Shown in pieces: positions 1 to 8,534 of a DNA stretch of 25,823 nt. The translations under genes were made by a program, and so were the position numbers. This stretch comes from an uncultured Muribaculaceae bacterium (GTDB taxonomy: Bacteria; Bacteroidota; Bacteroidia; Bacteroidales; Muribaculaceae). Within the stretch, counting starts at the first letter, position 1, and every line of letters begins with the position of its first letter. The notes under the pieces are model-generated. The model was not told where the DNA came from. It searched no databases and saw nothing but the letters and a program-made list of their open reading frames with translations. The stretch covers positions 1-25,823 of the forward strand of contig CALHWU010000128.1 in the NCBI GenBank assembly GCA_938039795.1, written 5' to 3'.

Positions 1-2829
1 CAGAACCTTCTCCCGTCAGAGGTGCTTCAGGTTGGTGTGCTCACTCAGAAACGCCAGTCGTCGATGCTTGTCGGTGTGGCTCTCTATTCTGAGTCAGACA
101 GTTATGACGGCGAGTTTCTCGACAACTACATGAAGATCAACGTCATCCCCGTGCTCCAGCGTGTGCAGGGTGTGGGTGATGTGCAGTCGTTCGGCGGTGA
201 CTACTCGATGCGTGTATGGCTCAAACCTGAGGTGATGGCCCAGTATGGCCTCAATCCCTCTGACGTGGCTGCCGCCCTTCGCGACCAGAATATCGAGGCT
301 GCCCCCGGCTCGTTCGGCGCACAGGGCAATCAAAGCTTCCAGTACACCATGAAGTATCGCGGCCGCTACTCGACGCCCGAAGAGTTCGAGAACATCGTCA
401 TCAAGTCGAGCCCCGACGGGCAGACACTCTATCTGAAAGATGTGGCGGATGTGGAACTTGGCAAGGTGACCTACGATTTCGGATCGGAACTTAACGGTAT
501 GCCAGCCACGGTCTGCATGGTGTTCGAGACGGCCGGCTCTAACGCCACACAGATCATCAACGACTGTCTGGCGCAGGTAAAAGAGCTTGAGAAAGACCTT
601 CCCGAGGGTCTGCATTTCGCCATCCCGATGAACAACAACGACTTCCTCTATGCTTCAATCGACAAGGTTATCCACACCCTCATCGAGGCATTCATTCTGG
701 TGTTCATTGTGGTCTACATCTTCCTGCAAGACATCCGTTCGACCATCATCCCCGCCATTGCCATCCCTGTGGCCCTGATCGGTACGTTCTTTGTGCTCAA
801 CATCATAGGCTTCTCGCTTAACCTCATCACCCTCTCTGCTCTCGTGCTTGCGATCGCGATTGTGGTCGACGACGCCATTGTGGTGGTCGAGGCGGTGCAT
901 GCCAAGCTTGACGCCGGCTACAAGAGCTCGCGCAAGGCTTCGATCGACGCCATGAACGAAATCGCCGGCGCCCTCATCTCGATCACCCTCGTCATGATGC
1001 TCGTGTTCATTCCCGTGTCATTCATGCCCGGCACATCAGGCAAATTCTATCAGCAGTTCGGCATCACGATGGCCGTGGCGATCGCCTTCTCGGCTGTCAA
1101 CGCGCTGACGCTGTCGCCGGCCCTCTGCGCCGTGTTCCTCAAGGCCCACGGCGACGACTCTTCGCTCAAGGAGCGCATGGGCAAAGCCTACGGGGCTGCC
1201 GCCGAGGCAGTGGTCGGACAGGCCAAGCGCCGTTTCACCCTCGACCTTCCCCCGCTGATCACCTTCGCCTTCCTGGCCGCCACGATCACCTTCATGGTGC
1301 TCGGATGGTATAGTCTGGCCCACCCGCTGAAGCTCGTCATCGCCTCCGTATGCGCCGTGGTGACCATCCTCGGCATCTTCGGCAAGCGTTTCCACAAGGG
1401 CTTCGAGATAGGCTTCGGCCGCATCATGAAATATTACAAGAAGGGCACCACGTGGTTTATCAACCATAAGATCACATCGTTCTCTCTCGTGGGTGTGGCA
1501 GTGGCCATCCTTGTGTGGCTCATGAGCGTCACCACCTCCACCCTCGTGCCCAACGAGGATACGGGCGTGCTCTTCTGCATGCTCGACATGCCTCCCGGCA
1601 CGTCGCAGGAACGCACCGAGGCCGTTCTCAATCAGGTGGACGGCATCATCGGTTCGGTGCCCGAAGTGGAATACCGCCAGAAGATCATGGGCTACAGCTT
1701 CATGGCCGGCCAGGGATCGACCTACGGCACTATCATCATCAAGCTCAAGAACTGGGAGGAGCGCAAGCGCGCCGACCAGTCGTCCGACGCTATCCTGCGC
1801 AAGCTCTACGGCATGACTTCGGTAGTCAAGGACGGCCGCGTGGTGCTCTTCGCTCCGCCTATGATCACCGGCTACTCGCTGACCAACGGTTTCGAGATCA
1901 AGATGCAGGACAAGACCGGCGGCTCGGTGGAGGACTTCTTCGCCGTCGTCCAGGGATTCCTCGCCCAGCTCAACCAGCAGCCTGAGGTGCAGGTGGCCAT
2001 GACTACGTTCAACCCCACCTTCCCGCAGTATCTCGTCGACATCGACGCCGCCAAGGCCAAACAGGCCGGCCTGTCGCCCCGCGAGATCCTGAGCACCCTG
2101 CAGGGATATTACGGCGGTATGTACGTCAGCAACTTCAACCGTTTCGGCAAGATCTACCGCGTCATGATGCAGGCGTCGCCCGAATCGCGCGTCAGCCCCG
2201 AGACCCTCTCGCTCATCAAGATACGCAACGGCGGCGAAATGGCGTCGCTCTCCAATTTCGTGACAATGCAGAAGGTCTACGGCCCCGACCTGCTCAACCG
2301 CTTCAACATGTTCCAGTCGATCTCCGTCACCGGCAACCCGGCTCCGGGCTACACCTCCGGCGACTGTCTGGCGGCAATCACCCGCGTGGCAAAGGAGACT
2401 CTGCCCCCGGGCTACGGCTACGAATATTCGGGCATGACCCGTGAGGAGGCTTCAAGCGGCGCCGGCAGCACCACGGCCATCATCTTCGGCCTCTGCCTGC
2501 TCTTCGTCTACCTGCTTCTCTCGGCCCAGTATGAGAGCTACATCCTGCCTTGGTCGGTGATCTTCTCGATACCGTTCGGACTGATGGGCACCTTCATCTT
2601 CGCCCAGATATTCGGAGTGCACTCGGCAAGGCCACCGGCGGCAACTTCGCCAAGATCTTCGACATCTCGAACAACATCTACCTTCAGATCGCGCTCATCA
2701 TGCTTATCGGTCTTCTGGCCAAGAACGCCATCCTTATCGTCGAGTTCGCCATCGAGCGCCGCCGCACAGGCATGTCGATCGTCAACGCCGCCATCCAGGG
2801 AGCCTCGGCACGTCTGCGCCCGATCCTGA
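1..2829 (+). CDS. RND (HAE1/AcrB-type) efflux permease, 5'-partial, N-terminal part of a frameshifted gene
   Basis: Inner-membrane proton-driven drug/amphiphile pump of the AcrB/MexB family. The reading frame is open from base 1, so the true start (roughly the first 100 residues) lies left of the window. The transmembrane-4 signature VVDDAIVVVEAVHAKL, with the proton-relay Asp pair at nt 868-873, is present, as are the porter-domain stretches and VPNEDTGVLFCMLDMPPGTSQERT after TM7. The frame runs well as far as FAQIFGV (nt 2601-2619). It then becomes Ser/Arg/Pro-rich nonsense (ARPPAATSPRSS) until a stop at 2829, while the genuine C-terminus continues in another frame. About 110 residues separate TM6 (LSPALCAVF) from TM7. 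In AcrB this gap is much shorter, and here it holds two extra hydrophobic segments (nt about 1246-1317 and 1330-1383). It is followed by an outer-membrane factor, so this is the pump of an RND-OMF set. The family call is secure; whether the gene works depends on whether the frameshift is real. Confidence 0.93.
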   Translation, partial: QNLLPSEVLQVGVLTQKRQSSMLVGVALYSESDSYDGEFLDNYMKINVIPVLQRVQGVGDVQSFGGDYSMRVWLKPEVMAQYGLNPSDVAAALRDQNIEAAPGSFGAQGNQSFQYTMKYRGRYSTPEEFENIVIKSSPDGQTLYLKDVADVELGKVTYDFGSELNGMPATVCMVFETAGSNATQIINDCLAQVKELEKDLPEGLHFAIPMNNNDFLYASIDKVIHTLIEAFILVFIVVYIFLQDIRSTIIPAIAIPVALIGTFFVLNIIGFSLNLITLSALVLAIAIVVDDAIVVVEAVHAKLDAGYKSSRKASIDAMNEIAGALISITLVMMLVFIPVSFMPGTSGKFYQQFGITMAVAIAFSAVNALTLSPALCAVFLKAHGDDSSLKERMGKAYGAAAEAVVGQAKRRFTLDLPPLITFAFLAATITFMVLGWYSLAHPLKLVIASVCAVVTILGIFGKRFHKGFEIGFGRIMKYYKKGTTWFINHKITSFSLVGVAVAILVWLMSVTTSTLVPNEDTGVLFCMLDMPPGTSQERTEAVLNQVDGIIGSVPEVEYRQKIMGYSFMAGQGSTYGTIIIKLKNWEERKRADQSSDAILRKLYGMTSVVKDGRVVLFAPPMITGYSLTNGFEIKMQDKTGGSVEDFFAVVQGFLAQLNQQPEVQVAMTTFNPTFPQYLVDIDAAKAKQAGLSPREILSTLQGYYGGMYVSNFNRFGKIYRVMMQASPESRVSPETLSLIKIRNGGEMASLSNFVTMQKVYGPDLLNRFNMFQSISVTGNPAPGYTSGDCLAAITRVAKETLPPGYGYEYSGMTREEASSGAGSTTAIIFGLCLLFVYLLLSAQYESYILPWSVIFSIPFGLMGTFIFAQIFGVHSARPPAATSPRSSTSRTTSTFRSRSSCLSVFWPRTPSLSSSSPSSAAAQACRSSTPPSREPRHVCARS

Positions 2830-3077
2830 TGACCTCCATGGCCATGATCATCGGTCTGCTCCCCATGATGTTCGCCTCAGGCGCCGGCGCCAACGGCAAC
2901 CGCGCTCTCGGCACCGGATCGATCGGCGGTATGCTCATCGGCATGCTTCTGCAGATCTTCATCGTGCCGGCTCTCTTCGTGATCTTCCAGAAGATCCAGG
3001 AGAAGATCACCCCGCTCAAGTGGGAGGATACCGACAACGAGGGCATCGAGAACGAAATCGAGCAGTATTCACGCTAA
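2622..3077 (+). pseudogene. C-terminal part of the same RND permease, in a shifted frame
   Basis: This is the continuation of the upstream permease, read in frame 3 instead of frame 1. From about nt 2622 it encodes LGKATGGNFAKIFD, then NNIYLQIALIMLIGLLAKNAILIVEFA. The latter is the TM10 signature with the conserved Lys of the proton relay (AAG at 2721). It then covers TM11-12 (MTSMAMIIGLLPMMFASGAG, GSIGGMLIGMLLQIFIVPALFV) and a normal acidic tail. Moving from frame 1 to frame 3 corresponds to one lost base, or two gained, near 2619-2622, with no homopolymer at the spot. Separate translation of this piece would give only the last three membrane helices, which is unlikely to work alone. It is either a genuine inactivating mutation or a sequencing/assembly error. 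Confidence 0.85.
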
Positions 3078-3092
3078 GAGACTATCAACACA

Positions 3093-4481
3093 ATGAAAAT
3101 CAATCGCATCATAATATCGTCGGCAGCCGCCCTGGCCCTCACGGGCCTGGCGGGCTGCAACATGTACGGCAAATTCAAGATGCCGGAGGACTCGCAGCTC
3201 GGACAAGCCTATGCCGAGGCCAAGCAGGCCCCTGTCGACAGCACGGCGTTCGGCAACCTGCGCTGGCAGGAGGTGTTCACCGATCCGGTGCTCACCGACC
3301 TCATCTATCAGGCCCTCGACAACAACAAGGATCTGCGCAACGCCAAGCTCAACGTCGACATCGCCGCCGCCAACCGTCTTGGCGCCCGTCTGGCCTATCT
3401 CCCCTCGCTGGCCCTGACCCCCAACGGCGCCGGCTCGAAATATTTCGACGTCACCGACATGACCTGGACATACCAGATTCCCGCCGCCGCAAGCTGGGAG
3501 GTGGACATCTTCGGACGCCTGCTCAACTCAAAGCGCGGCGCCGAGGCATCCTACCGCCAGAGCGAGGCCTACCGTCAGGCCGTGCGCTCGCAGATCATCG
3601 GAGGGGTGGCCAACTGCTACTACACCATAGCCATGCTCCAGCAGCAGCTCGACCTGAGCCGCCGCACCGCAGAGCTCTGGGCCGAGAACGTCACCACCAT
3701 GAAGGACCTCAAGGAGGCCGGACGCGTCAACGAGGCCGCCGTGGTGCAGAGCGAGGCGCAGTATCTGAGCATCCTCGGCTCCATCAAGGATCTTGAGGAC
3801 AATCTCCATAAGGCCAACAACTCCATGTCGCTGCTCATGAACACGATGCCCATGGAGTGGGTGACCTCTGAAAACGCTGCTCTGACAGCGCCGGAGATAC
3901 TCCGCGAGGAGATACCGATGCGCGAGCTCGCCGCACGCCCCGACATACGCGCCGCCGAGGAGACCCTCGCGGCAGCCTACTATGCCACCGCAGGCGCCCG
4001 CTCGGCATTCTATCCGTCGCTCAACATCACCGCCAACGGCGGCTTCACCGACCTCGTGGGAGGCATGGTGATGAATCCGGGCAAGTGGTTCATACAGCTT
4101 GCCGGACAGCTCACGGCTCCGCTCTTCGCCCGCGGACAGAACATAGCCCGCCTCAAGGGCGCCAAGGCCCAGCAGGAGCAGGCGATGAACAACTTCGAGT
4201 ACGCCCTGCTCTCAGCCTCGGCCGAAGTGTCAAACGCCATGACTCTCTACCAGAAGAGCACCGAGAAGTCGACCCTGCTCCGGCAGCAGGTGGCCAAGCT
4301 CGCCACATCGGTGGAGATCACCGAAGAGCTCCTGAAGCTCGGAGGCACCTCCACCACCTATCTCGAAGTGCTGACAGCACAGCAGCAACTGCTGTCGGCC
4401 CAGATGTCGGAGCTCTCCTGCAACCTGACGACCGCCCAGGCAGTGATAAATCTCTACCAGTCGCTCGGCGGCGGCCGGTGA
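3093..4481 (+). CDS. TolC/OprM-type outer-membrane efflux lipoprotein (NodT family)
   Basis: Outer-membrane exit duct of the RND pump encoded just upstream. The protein has 462 residues, normal for the NodT/OprM family. It has a lipoprotein signal peptide (MKINRIIISSAAALALTGLAG, then Cys22; lipobox L-A-G-C). Two OEP repeats rich in long alpha-helix follow, with characteristic stretches such as ASWEVDIFGRLLNSKRGAEA, ELAARPDIRAAEETLAAAYY and GARSAFYPSLNITANGGF. It starts 15 nt after the permease stop, so the two are co-transcribed. The membrane-fusion partner is expected left of the window edge. The start at 3093 is chosen because it gives the complete signal peptide. Its substrate cannot be told from sequence. 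Confidence 0.93.
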   Translation: MKINRIIISSAAALALTGLAGCNMYGKFKMPEDSQLGQAYAEAKQAPVDSTAFGNLRWQEVFTDPVLTDLIYQALDNNKDLRNAKLNVDIAAANRLGARLAYLPSLALTPNGAGSKYFDVTDMTWTYQIPAAASWEVDIFGRLLNSKRGAEASYRQSEAYRQAVRSQIIGGVANCYYTIAMLQQQLDLSRRTAELWAENVTTMKDLKEAGRVNEAAVVQSEAQYLSILGSIKDLEDNLHKANNSMSLLMNTMPMEWVTSENAALTAPEILREEIPMRELAARPDIRAAEETLAAAYYATAGARSAFYPSLNITANGGFTDLVGGMVMNPGKWFIQLAGQLTAPLFARGQNIARLKGAKAQQEQAMNNFEYALLSASAEVSNAMTLYQKSTEKSTLLRQQVAKLATSVEITEELLKLGGTSTTYLEVLTAQQQLLSAQMSELSCNLTTAQAVINLYQSLGGGR

Positions 4482-4513
4482 ACACCTAACGTCAAACCTT
4501 AAACAATTTCATC

Positions 4514-5308
4514 ATGGCAAGCAACATCAGTCCACTGGCCCACGTCGATCCGACAGCCAAGCTCGGCGACAACGTCACAATACATCCCTTCGCGTTTATC
4601 GACGCTGACGTGGAGATCGGCGACGGCTGCGAGATAATGTCGTACACCTCCATAATACGCGGCACCCGCATGGGCGCCAACAACAAGGTGTACCAGGGCA
4701 CGATCATCGGCGCCGATCCGCAGGATTTCCGCTGGAAAGGCGAGAAGACCTACTGCTTCGTGGGCGACAACAACGTCATTCGCGAGCATGTGATCATCAA
4801 CCGCGGCATCAATCCCGACGGAGGCACCAGGATAGGCAACGATACGTTCATCATGGCCGACACCCATATCGGACATGACTCTGTCATCAAGGGCCGCTCC
4901 GTGCTCGGCAACGGCGTGACCATCGCCGGCGACGCCGAGGTGGGTGAGTGCACAATCCTCTCATCAGGAGTGATGCTCCACGAGAATTCGCGCGTGGGCG
5001 ACTGGGTGCTCATCAAAGGCGGCTGCCGCATCACCGGCAACGTGCCTCCCTACGTCATCATGGCCCACAATCCCGCGAGCTACTTCGGCGTCAACGCCGT
5101 GGTGATGCGCAAGCACGGATTTACGGAGGATCAGATCGACGACGTGGCCAAGGCTTACCGTCATGTGTATCAGACCGGCACATCGGTGTTCAACGCCCTG
5201 CGCCGCATCGAGGCCGACGTCACTCCCGGTGAAGTGCGCGACCACATCACAGGCTTCATCAACGACTGCAAGCTCCGCATCGTCGCCATCCCCCGCGATC
5301 TGGAGTAA
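4514..5308 (+). CDS. lpxA: Acyl-ACP--UDP-N-acetylglucosamine O-acyltransferase (LpxA)
   Basis: Cytoplasmic first enzyme of lipid A synthesis, moving a 3-hydroxyacyl chain from ACP to UDP-GlcNAc. The length of 264 residues fits the family (E. coli about 262). The N-terminal two thirds are hexapeptide repeats of the left-handed beta-helix (for example AKLGDNVTIHPFAFIDADVEIGDG). The DPQDFRWKGE loop, the catalytic His (H121 in ADTHIGHD, matching E. coli H125) and the signature VPPYVIMAHNPASYFGVN, which leads into the helical C-terminus (KHGFTEDQIDDVAKAYRHVY), are all visible. It lies 32 nt after the efflux lipoprotein and is followed by a terminator, so it may be the last gene of that transcript. 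No other lipid A genes are beside it. Bacteroidota often carry a second lpxA next to an lpxC-fabZ fusion, so this may be one of two copies; that is inference. Confidence 0.93.
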   Translation: MASNISPLAHVDPTAKLGDNVTIHPFAFIDADVEIGDGCEIMSYTSIIRGTRMGANNKVYQGTIIGADPQDFRWKGEKTYCFVGDNNVIREHVIINRGINPDGGTRIGNDTFIMADTHIGHDSVIKGRSVLGNGVTIAGDAEVGECTILSSGVMLHENSRVGDWVLIKGGCRITGNVPPYVIMAHNPASYFGVNAVVMRKHGFTEDQIDDVAKAYRHVYQTGTSVFNALRRIEADVTPGEVRDHITGFINDCKLRIVAIPRDLE

Positions 5309-5330
5309 GCGACCTGCAATCCGGAATTAC

Positions 5331-5375
5331 GGCGGCGCGTCAGCCCCCTCGCGGGCCCTGGCGCGCCGCCTTTTT
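5331..5375 (+). terminator. Rho-independent terminator after lpxA
   Basis: The GC-rich arms GGCGGCGCG (5331-5339) and CGCGCCGCC (5362-5370) form a perfect 9-bp stem, extendable by one G-U pair. The 20-nt loop can itself pair partly (CAG/CTG). Five T residues follow directly (5371-5375). It begins 22 nt after the lpxA stop. Confidence 0.85.
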
Positions 5376-5396
5376 CAGCGTGCTCCGGCAATAAGG

Positions 5397-5428
5397 TTTG
5401 GGCGAACGGAAAAAAATGAGTATTTTCG
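5397..5428 (+). promoter_or_regulatory. Bacteroidota-type promoter for ribE
   Basis: TTTG at 5397-5400, a 20-nt spacer, then TATTTTCG at 5421-5428. This matches the Bacteroidota -33/-7 consensus (TTTG, TAnnTTTG) with one mismatch in the -7 box. It lies 33 nt before the ribE start and just after the lpxA terminator, where a new transcript is expected. Confidence 0.5.
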
Positions 5429-5461
5429 TGGCGTAAATACGAATTTAAGCCCCTAAGCAAT

Positions 5462-6076
5462 ATGTTTTCAGGAATAGTAGAAGGGACAGCCCGTGTGGTG
5501 TCGGCGGTGGCCGACGAGGGCAATGTGCATCTTACTCTCCAGTGGGATCGCGCCGACGAGCTGCGCATCGACCAGTCGCTGGCCCACAACGGAGTGTGCC
5601 TCACGGTTGTCGCCATACCCGGCGACGGCACGTATACCGTCACGGCCATAAGCGAGACTCTTCGCCGCTCAAATCTCGGCGACCTCCGCGAGGGATCGCT
5701 CGTCAATCTGGAGCGCAGCATGCCTGTCAACGGGCGGCTCGACGGACATATCGTGCAGGGCCACGTGGACACCACGGCCGTATGCACCGGCATAGAGGAT
5801 GCCGACGGCAGCCGCTATTTCAAGTTTGAATACGATATCGACCCGGCCATGGCCGCAAGGGGATACATGACTGTGGAGAAAGGCTCGGTGACGGTCAACG
5901 GCGTCAGCCTGACGGTGTGCGACTCCGAGGCACGCTCATTCCGCGTGGCCATCATCCCCTACACGATGGACAACACCAATTTCCGCGAGATCACAGTCGG
6001 AACCCGGGTGAACATAGAGTTTGACATTATCGGCAAATATCTGGCGCGTCTGGCCGGATTCGCCGACAGAAAATAA
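5462..6076 (+). CDS. ribE: Riboflavin synthase, alpha chain
   Basis: Catalyses dismutation of two 6,7-dimethyl-8-ribityllumazine molecules to riboflavin in the cytoplasm. The 204 residues form two tandem lumazine-binding beta-barrel repeats. The first opens with the invariant MFSGIVEG and contains NGVCLTVV and the joint MPVNGRLDGHIVQGHVDTTA. The second, from about residue 100, repeats the pattern with VNGVSLTVCD. The start at 5462 is fixed by the MFSGIVE N-terminus, which is catalytically important in the family. It stands alone from other rib genes. A transporter gene follows after 28 nt, which suggests co-transcription. Confidence 0.96.
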   Translation: MFSGIVEGTARVVSAVADEGNVHLTLQWDRADELRIDQSLAHNGVCLTVVAIPGDGTYTVTAISETLRRSNLGDLREGSLVNLERSMPVNGRLDGHIVQGHVDTTAVCTGIEDADGSRYFKFEYDIDPAMAARGYMTVEKGSVTVNGVSLTVCDSEARSFRVAIIPYTMDNTNFREITVGTRVNIEFDIIGKYLARLAGFADRK

Positions 6077-6104
6077 TTATACCTTACCGTCGTCCTGAAT
6101 AATC

Positions 6105-7760
6105 ATGGAATGGCTTGAAGGCGCGATATTCCAGCATTCGGCCCTGCAGGCCGTGATAGTGCTCTCGCTGATTGTGTCGGTGGGTCTCGGTCTTGGCAAG
6201 ATCAAGATCTGCGGCATCACTCTGGGTGTCACCTGGGTGTTCTTCGCCGGTATTCTCGCGGGTCACTTCGGTCTGTCGATCGACCATCAGATGCTGCTCT
6301 ACGCCGAGAGCTTCGGCCTGGTGCTTTTCGTCTACGAGCTCGGCCTGAAGGTGGGCCCGGGCTTCTTCAGCTCGTTCCGCACGGGCGGAGTGAAGCTCAA
6401 CGTGCTTGGCCTTACTCTGGTGGCGCTGGGCACCCTGCTGGCTGTGGCCATGACTTTCGGATTCAGCATCCCGATGGCCGACATGGTGGGCATCATAGCG
6501 GGCGCTACCACCAATACCCCATCGCTCGGCGCGGCCCAGCAGGCCCTGCAGCAGCTCGGTCTGTCGGCCAACGGAGCGGCGCTGTCGTGCGCCGTCACCT
6601 ATCCGCTCGGCGTCGTAGGCGTCATTCTGGCCATTATCGTGGCCCGCAAGACTTTCGTCAGACCCTCCGACATGAAGCGCGCCGTCAGCGAGGAGACCAA
6701 CCAGACCTACATCGCCGCCTATCAGGTGCATAATCCGGCGGTCTACGGCAAGACCGTCAGAGAGGCCGCTGAGCTGATCAACCATCATTTCGTCATATCG
6801 CGCCTGTGGCGTTCGGGCCACGTCAGCATACCCACGTCCGACACCGAACTGATCGAGGGTGACCGCCTGCTTGTCATCACCACCGAGCACGACGCTCCGG
6901 CGCTGACCATACTCTTCGGCGAGCAGGAGAAGACCGACTGGAACGCTGAGGATATCGACTGGGACGCCATCGACTCCTCGCTCATATCGAAGCATATCAT
7001 CGTCACCCGCCCCGAGATCAACGGCAAGCGGCTCGGCTCGCTGCGCCTGCGCAACAGCTACGGCATCAACATATCGCGCGTGCTCCGATCGGGAGTGAAG
7101 CTTCTCGCCACCCCCGAGCTGGTGCTTCAGATGGGCGACCGTCTGACCGTTGTCGGCGAGGCCAAGGCTGTGGAGAACGTCGAGAAAGTGCTCGGCAACA
7201 CCGCCACGGCCCTGCGCGATCCCAACATGGCCGCCATATTCATAGGCCTGACTCTCGGGCTGCTGCTCGGCTCGGTGCCAATAGCCCTCCCCGGCGTATC
7301 CACTCCGGTGAAGCTCGGCCTGGCGGGCGGCCCGATAGTGATAGGCATCATCATCGGCCGGTTCGGCCCGCGGTTCGGCCTGGTGACCTATACCACCCGT
7401 TCGGCCAACCTGATGCTCCGCGGCATAGGCCTGTCGCTCTACCTCGCCTGCCTCGGCCTCGACGCCGGAGCGCAGTTCTTGGCCACCGAGGGGCTTATCT
7501 GGGTGTCGGCCGGTCTGGCCATCACCTTCCTGCCCACGCTGCTCATGGCTTTCGTGGCCGTGCGCTGGGCCAAGGTCGACTTCCCGACAGCCTGTGGCAT
7601 GCTGAGCGGCGCCATGGCCAATCCGATGGCCCTCGATTACTCCAACTCCACGATGGAGGGGGATGCTCCCTCTGTGGGCTACGCCACAGCCTATCCGCTG
7701 GCCATGTTCTCCCGCGTGGTGATAGCCCAGATCCTGGTACTGATATTCTGCATAAGCTAA
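6105..7760 (+). CDS. YidE/AspT-family putative transporter with two RCK_C domains
   Basis: Membrane protein of the AspT/YidE/YbjL antiporter family. The 551 residues match E. coli YidE (about 553). The layout is symmetric: about five hydrophobic segments at residues 10-180 (IVLSLIVSVGLGLGKIKI, GITLGVTWVFFAGILAGHFG, ELGLKVGPGFFSSF), two soluble TrkA-C/RCK_C modules at about 195-275 and 285-365 (GDRLLVITTEH, GDRLTVVGEAKAVENV), then five or six more helices. The paired motifs GATTNTPSLGAAQQAL and SGAMANPMALDYSN are the internal repeats of the antiporter duplication domain. AspT itself exchanges aspartate and alanine; the substrate of the YidE branch is not known to me. The next gene begins 9 nt downstream. 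Confidence 0.88.
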   Translation: MEWLEGAIFQHSALQAVIVLSLIVSVGLGLGKIKICGITLGVTWVFFAGILAGHFGLSIDHQMLLYAESFGLVLFVYELGLKVGPGFFSSFRTGGVKLNVLGLTLVALGTLLAVAMTFGFSIPMADMVGIIAGATTNTPSLGAAQQALQQLGLSANGAALSCAVTYPLGVVGVILAIIVARKTFVRPSDMKRAVSEETNQTYIAAYQVHNPAVYGKTVREAAELINHHFVISRLWRSGHVSIPTSDTELIEGDRLLVITTEHDAPALTILFGEQEKTDWNAEDIDWDAIDSSLISKHIIVTRPEINGKRLGSLRLRNSYGINISRVLRSGVKLLATPELVLQMGDRLTVVGEAKAVENVEKVLGNTATALRDPNMAAIFIGLTLGLLLGSVPIALPGVSTPVKLGLAGGPIVIGIIIGRFGPRFGLVTYTTRSANLMLRGIGLSLYLACLGLDAGAQFLATEGLIWVSAGLAITFLPTLLMAFVAVRWAKVDFPTACGMLSGAMANPMALDYSNSTMEGDAPSVGYATAYPLAMFSRVVIAQILVLIFCIS

Positions 7761-7769
7761 ACTAACGAT

Positions 7770-8459
7770 ATGACTCCCATGAAAGACTCCGAAAAGACTG
7801 ATAACAGACATGTCACCATCACCGTCGGCCGCCAGTTCGGCAGCGGAGGGCGCGAGATCGGCCGCCGTATAGCCGAGGCGTTCGGATTCAGCTACTACGA
7901 CAAGGAACTGCTCCACGAGGCGGCGCGCCGCGCGGGTGTGAGCGCGGAGTTTTTCGAAAAAAACGACGAGCGCTTTCCGTCGTTTCTCAACGGCATATTC
8001 TCCTTTGCCTTCGGCATGTCGCCCACCAATATATATGCCGGCTCCACGTCGATAAGCGACGACTCGCTCTACCGGGCGCAGAGCGACTTCATCCGCTCGC
8101 TTGCCGACACCGATTCGTGCGTCATCGTAGGCCGGTCGTCCGACTACGTGCTGCGCGACCATCCGCGCACGGTCAATCTGTTTGTCCACGCCCCGATGGA
8201 GCGGTGTGTCGACCGCATCGTGGCCCGGGATCCGTCGCTTACCCGCGACAAGGCCCGCGCCCGCGCCGAGAAGATCAACCGCCTGCGCGCCAACTACTAC
8301 AATTTCTACACCGACAAGACCTGGGGCGCCGCGTCGAGCTATGACCTGACGCTCGACACGTCGCTGCTGACCGTCGACCAGATCGTCGATCTGGTGCGCC
8401 GCTACGTCGTCATGCGCTTCCCCGACGCCCCTATAGCGGGCATTCCTGCCGCGAAATGA
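7770..8459 (+). CDS. Cytidylate kinase-like family protein
   Basis: P-loop NMP kinase-like protein of the cytidylate kinase-like family found in Bacteroidota and Firmicutes, 229 residues. A nucleotide-binding loop GRQFGSGGREIG follows a beta strand (VTITV) at residues 15-31, then YYDKELLHEAARRAGVS. A second core strand VIVGRSSDYVL and a lid-like Arg-rich region (RDPSLTRDKARARAEKINRLR) lead to NYYNFYTDKTWG, typical of this family. The substrate is not proven: members are annotated by resemblance to Cmk, and a true cmk gene usually exists elsewhere. The start is either 7770 or the second Met at 7779. It is probably translated from the ribE-transporter transcript, since only 9 nt separate it from the transporter. 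Confidence 0.83.
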   Translation: MTPMKDSEKTDNRHVTITVGRQFGSGGREIGRRIAEAFGFSYYDKELLHEAARRAGVSAEFFEKNDERFPSFLNGIFSFAFGMSPTNIYAGSTSISDDSLYRAQSDFIRSLADTDSCVIVGRSSDYVLRDHPRTVNLFVHAPMERCVDRIVARDPSLTRDKARARAEKINRLRANYYNFYTDKTWGAASSYDLTLDTSLLTVDQIVDLVRRYVVMRFPDAPIAGIPAAK

Positions 8460-8501
8460 TAAACTTCTGTGATAAATAGGGGGAATGTGCGCGATATTTT
8501 G

Positions 8502-8509
8502 TAATTTTG
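8502..8509 (+). promoter_or_regulatory. -7 promoter box for the polyprenyl synthetase gene
   Basis: TAATTTTG, a perfect match to the Bacteroidota -7 consensus TAnnTTTG, 25 nt before the ATG at 8535. No convincing TTTG is seen at the usual spacing upstream, so only the -7 element is called. Confidence 0.55.
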
Positions 8510-8534
8510 CAACTCATTTCGCACCAAATACAAG

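Noticed and set aside
6084..8189. 701-codon open frame on the minus strand, antisense to the YidE-like and cytidylate-kinase-like genes
   Set aside because: The translation is His/Arg/Gly/Ala-rich with no recognisable domain, and it spans two genes and their gap on the opposite strand. It is the usual antisense shadow of GC-rich coding DNA.
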